The notes beneath the pieces were generated by a model. It was not told the DNA's origin, ran no database searches, and was given only the letters and a program-made list of their open reading frames with translations. This document shows positions 30,143 through 32,494 of a stretch of DNA of 32,494 nt, piece after piece. This DNA comes from Domibacillus mangrovi. Its GTDB lineage: Bacteria; Bacillota; Bacilli; Bacillales; Domibacillaceae. The stretch is from NCBI RefSeq assembly GCF_001906925.1, contig NZ_MRWQ01000028.1, forward strand, positions 1 to 32,494, written 5' to 3'. Numbering within the stretch: position 1 is the first letter of the stretch; every line of letters starts with the position of its first letter. Made by a program: the position numbers and the translations under genes.

Positions 30143-31096
30143 ATGAAATCCATTAGCATTGTATTCGACAAGGTAAACAAAGAAGAGTATGCAACGTTCA
30201 AGGATCTAGCGTCTATGCGAGAAGCTGTGAATCATCACATCAAAACCATTTTAGAAAGTAACTTGTCCCCGGCGTGGAAAAATAAACTCGTTCGCTTTCT
30301 CGACTATTTACGGGACATTTCACGGGAATACCTTGGCCTTTCATTCCGTAAACAGCGGACGATAGCCACAGACTTTGAATTGAAAAAGCCGGACACCATT
30401 GGTTTCTGGTTGAAAAAACTAGCGGAATTGAGCATCGTCCGCATCCTTCCGACAAAAAGAAGCCGTGGCATGCAGCAAACAGCTAACTTTGTCCAAATAC
30501 TTCCAATCCAAACTGTTGAACACAAAAAAAGTGGACAAGCAAAAGAGAAAAACGGGGAGCTTGAAGTCAATATCAATTCTAATACAAAAACTATTAATAC
30601 TAATACGTATTCTGACGAAATCGTTCAACGCTTAACATCACCTTATGTAAAATTCAAAGAGTCCGTTCAATCCTTCATTGGTGACGGTCATGTGAAGTTG
30701 ATCAATCGTCTGTATGGCATCTGGCTGGCTCATACGAAGCACGGCTCATGCAATGAAATAGCAGCATTGACGCTTGGCATTCAAGCCATTAAAGCGACGA
30801 TGCAAGCAACGAAACGCAAAGAGATTAAAAGTATAACCGGATACTTTAATGGGACGGTTCAGCGCATGATGCAGCGCCTAATCAAAACCGATCAAGCCCC
30901 TGCTTTCAAGCAAGTGCGCGAAGAAATTCTGCCCGTGTGGTTTCAAGCGAAAGATGAGGATATGGCGGCAGACATAGATAGTGATTTCGAGGAAGAGAAA
31001 CGTCAATTCCAAGAATCTTTGAAGAATCGAAAGTCATCAAATGACATTAATTTCCTAAATCAAATAAGCGCAAAGTTTATGGATACAAGAATATGA
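30143..31096 (+). CDS. Winged-helix replication-type protein B, under antisense-RNA attenuation
   Basis: 317 aa. The N-terminal winged helix (residues about 30-115: SPAWKNKLVRFLDYLRD, then DTIGFWLKKLAELSIVRILPTKR with a basic wing) parallels gene A. The second domain has INRLYGIWLAHTKHGS and IKSITGYFNGTVQRMM, and the end has ILPVWF and DSDFEEEKRQFQESL. This tail is like that of gene A and the Rep_3 initiator. ATG 30143 follows AAGGAGAG; the longer frame from 30044 would run through the attenuator. A role in replication initiation or helicase loading is inferred from regulation and tail; the family is not named. Confidence 0.75.
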   Translation: MKSISIVFDKVNKEEYATFKDLASMREAVNHHIKTILESNLSPAWKNKLVRFLDYLRDISREYLGLSFRKQRTIATDFELKKPDTIGFWLKKLAELSIVRILPTKRSRGMQQTANFVQILPIQTVEHKKSGQAKEKNGELEVNINSNTKTINTNTYSDEIVQRLTSPYVKFKESVQSFIGDGHVKLINRLYGIWLAHTKHGSCNEIAALTLGIQAIKATMQATKRKEIKSITGYFNGTVQRMMQRLIKTDQAPAFKQVREEILPVWFQAKDEDMAADIDSDFEEEKRQFQESLKNRKSSNDINFLNQISAKFMDTRI

Positions 31097-31154
31097 ACAA
31101 AGAAGAAAGAAACGTTTATTCGAAGATAGAAAAGAGAAGAATAAAGTGAAACTT

Positions 31155-31283
31155 CATTCAGTGGGGGTTTTCTTCATCCCCCACTGAATGTTAGTTGAAC
31201 CAATCGGGCTTTTACGGGCAGTTGATCCCCAGCTTATCCTTCTTTTCTTTTCAAAGTCTTGAAGCGGGGGTCTTACTGCCCGT
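31155..31283. repeat. Structured intergenic repeat with two stems
   Basis: CATTCAGTGGGGG (31155-31167) and CCCCCACTGAATG (31178-31190) form a perfect 13-bp stem. Then ACGGGCAGT-GATCCCC (31214-31230) pairs with GGGGGTC-ACTGCCCGT (31266-31283) over a 35-nt loop. Such a two-hairpin layout looks like a mobile or RNA-structured intergenic repeat. The first stem follows gene B and may help end its transcript, but it has no T-run. Confidence 0.5.
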
Positions 31284-31320
31284 TAATGCGGGATAAATAG
31301 ATACATCCTTCTTTGTTGCC

Positions 31321-31579
31321 TTATATAATACCGAACTTAACGCGGCTATTATGGCCGAAAGGTATTCTTGTAATAAACCGATGATCTTGTCTCACTATGT
31401 TATGGAAGTATTTCAATCGCCTAATTTGGATACTTAATAGCATCTCATTTTTCAACTGCTATAGAGTAAGCCGGATACTTATCGACTGTCACGACACGAG
31501 GTTTAGAGACACGAAAAGACCGCAAAGCTTTCTTGAAGAATCGCTTTGCAGCCTTATGATTTCTTGTTTTGCATCCACG
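31321..31579 (-). pseudogene. IS6-family (IS240-like) transposase relic
   Basis: The minus strand reads KTRNHKAAKRFFKKALRSFR, then KPRVVTVDKYPAYSIAVEK and a stop. One frame over it continues QLKNEMLLSIQIRRLKYFHN, then IVRQDHRFITR. These are the DDE-domain parts of IS6-family transposases (second catalytic Asp in VTVDK, the Glu position in NIVxQDHR replaced by Arg). The N-terminus is missing and a frameshift is present, so it is dead. Confidence 0.8.
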
Positions 31580-31603
31580 TAAACAAAATAGAGAAAAAGC
31601 ATA

Positions 31604-32149
31604 CTAGATTTTAGTTTTTGTTCTTCTTTTACGATTTTCGATTTTATCAAGATATTGAGCTAAACGGGAAAACTCTACGGAGAAAATATCTTTTACAGCA
31701 AATTGATCTTCTGTTTCCCCGATGACCGTTGCAAACTTACGATATAAACGCTGGGTATATGTGTGATGACGATAAGCATAAAAACGAAATTCTGTTATAT
31801 CGTCATTCTCCTCTTTCATCTGTTGGATGAGCTGTTTAAAATAACGAAAAAAAACAAGGCTGCTGCGATAATCTGGTTTTAGGACACCACAATCTACAAA
31901 CACAATATGTTGATCTTCAAAATCATTTTCGCGTGTACCGTATGTATAGCAAGCAAGTCCGATCACCTCATCTTGTTCATCTAAAATCAACACAACATTC
32001 ACATCTCCAAGCATCAAATAGAGACTTCCAATGGCATTGAATAGGGAATAGTTGATCCCAAAGGCTTCATCGAACAAATGTCGGTTATGCAAAAAGAAAA
32101 AAACGAACTTTTCATAATCCTCTTCTGTTACACATTTCACCAATTTCAT
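31604..32149 (-). CDS. GNAT-like acetyltransferase domain protein
   Basis: 181 aa from ATG 32149 (AAGAGGTTGTG upstream). The order fits a GNAT fold: LYLMLGDVNVVLILDEQDEVIGLACYTYGT (strands 2-4), IVFVDCGVLKPDYRSSLVFFRYFKQLIQQM (strand 4 and acetyl-CoA-binding region), ITEFRFYAYRHHTYTQRLYRKF (late helix). The canonical Q/R-x-x-G-x-G/A is replaced by YRSSLVF, so activity is uncertain. Substrate unknown. Confidence 0.55.
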   Translation of the reverse strand: MKLVKCVTEEDYEKFVFFFLHNRHLFDEAFGINYSLFNAIGSLYLMLGDVNVVLILDEQDEVIGLACYTYGTRENDFEDQHIVFVDCGVLKPDYRSSLVFFRYFKQLIQQMKEENDDITEFRFYAYRHHTYTQRLYRKFATVIGETEDQFAVKDIFSVEFSRLAQYLDKIENRKRRTKTKI

Positions 32150-32244
32150 TTTTCACAACCTCTTTCCATCATGATTGAACACGCCCATGCACCTTTTTAC
32201 CCATAGTAGACGACCTTCCAATATCCATTTTTGAAAAAACAAAA

Positions 32245-32268
32245 GGTCTGACAGCACAAAGTCAGACC
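32245..32268 (-). terminator. Terminator after the tiny ORFs
   Basis: On the minus strand GGTCTGAC and GTCAGACC form a perfect 8-bp stem with an 8-nt loop, followed by TTTTGTTTTTT. Confidence 0.85.
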
Positions 32269-32273
32269 CCTAA

Positions 32274-32308
32274 TTCAAGAGTGTACTCATTTGTAAATCT
32301 TAATTTTA
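32274..32308. repeat. 35-bp direct repeat, copy 1 (second copy 32459-32493)
   Basis: TTCAAGAGTGTACTCATTTG and 15 further bases are identical in the two copies, 185 bp apart. Each copy holds the ATGA overlap between a tiny ORF ending KIKIYK and one starting MSTLLN on the minus strand. The second copy touches the window edge, so more units may follow. Confidence 0.8.
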
Positions 32309-32355
32309 ATTTCTTCCCACACTGGTACTGACATCACTTCTCTGATCATTTCCAT
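32287..32355 (-). CDS. Tiny peptide gene (22 aa) with strong ribosome-binding site
   Basis: ATG 32355 lies 9 nt after GGGAGGTG. The product starts MEMIREVMSVPVWEEIKIKI and ends YK. Its stop overlaps the ATG of MSTLLN (ATGA). The strong site and the repeated overlap argue for real translation; function unknown. It may be a regulatory leader peptide or a signal peptide-like factor. Confidence 0.5.
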   Translation of the reverse strand: MEMIREVMSVPVWEEIKIKIYK

Positions 32356-32394
32356 AGTAGCTGTCACCTCCCATCAGTCATTAAAAGCAGTAAA

Positions 32395-32475
32395 TCACTG
32401 CTCCCTTTTTGATAACATTCCGTTCAAAAAAAGATGAACAACCTCAGATGCAATCACATTCAAGAGTGTACTCAT
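32395..32475 (-). CDS. Tiny hydrophobic peptide gene (26 aa)
   Basis: It starts at 32475 in an ATGA overlap with an upstream KIKIYK-type ORF that leaves the window. The product starts MSTLLNVIASEVVHLFLNGM and ends LSKREQ, hydrophobic with a charged end. There is no own ribosome-binding site, so translation would be coupled. In the copy at 32290 the same start is cut short after six codons by a stop. Confidence 0.4.
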   Translation of the reverse strand: MSTLLNVIASEVVHLFLNGMLSKREQ

Positions 32476-32494
32476 TTGTAAATCTTAATTTTAG

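Overview
The window looks like part of a low-GC plasmid, or a plasmid cointegrate, from a Bacillaceae-type Firmicute. Shine-Dalgarno sites are strong (AAGGAGG type), GTG and TTG starts are common, and promoters are close to TTGACA-17-TATAAT. There is a Rep_3 initiator with an iteron origin, a short ParA with a ribbon-helix-helix partner, a ComK-like protein, and many IS200/IS605-type elements. No tRNA, rRNA or core chromosomal gene is present.

Layout. 1-4030: mobile-element debris (the end of a tnpB element, a soluble chemoreceptor broken by it, an end-only IS relic), an AbrB-antitoxin/Doc-toxin pair, and one intact TnpB element with a divergent ribbon-helix-helix mini-gene. 4174-5510: a winged-helix replication-type protein (minus strand) with a long leader, an intrinsic terminator just before the gene and an opposing small RNA. 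5774-14445: a catabolic block with two M20-family carbamoylases/amidohydrolases, a TRAP transporter (dctP, dctQ, dctM), a hydantoinase/allantoinase-type ring-opening enzyme and an IclR regulator. It appears built to import a cyclic or linear ureide and release ammonium and CO2. An IS630 relic and a group II intron 3' relic lie inside it. 14500-20000: a DUF1259 gene under a palindromic operator, secreted and lipoprotein genes, two tandem tiny amphipathic peptide genes, and several small membrane proteins. 20060-20851: the relic of a second Rep_3 replicon, cut by a 361-bp tnpB-less IS605 derivative whose excision restores the reading frame. 20848-24200: a LysR regulator, a DapA-family aldolase/lyase and a CynX-type MFS transporter. 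25052-29808: the maintenance core, with four 21-bp iterons, the Rep_3 initiator, four 40-bp tandem repeats, a ComK homologue, ParA, a ribbon-helix-helix partner, and an OB-fold-like/ParB-like fusion. 29853-31096: a second winged-helix replication-type gene with the same leader and antisense-RNA layout as the first. 31155-32494: a structured repeat, an IS6 transposase relic, an acetyltransferase-like gene and tandem tiny ORFs.

The most notable system is the pair of paralogous winged-helix proteins at the two sides of the window. Each has a leader of about 250 nt, an intrinsic terminator directly upstream of its ribosome-binding site, an upstream segment that can pair with the 5' arm of that terminator, and a convergent antisense RNA of about 100 nt with its own near-consensus promoter and terminator. 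That is the logic of antisense-RNA-controlled transcriptional attenuation known for Inc18-type plasmids. Both proteins, and the unrelated Rep_3 initiator, also end in a similar tail (IK...YF, then LPxWF, then an acidic EEE-type helix), which suggests a shared replisome-recruiting module. All functional statements rest on reading the sequence and on family knowledge; no database search was run.
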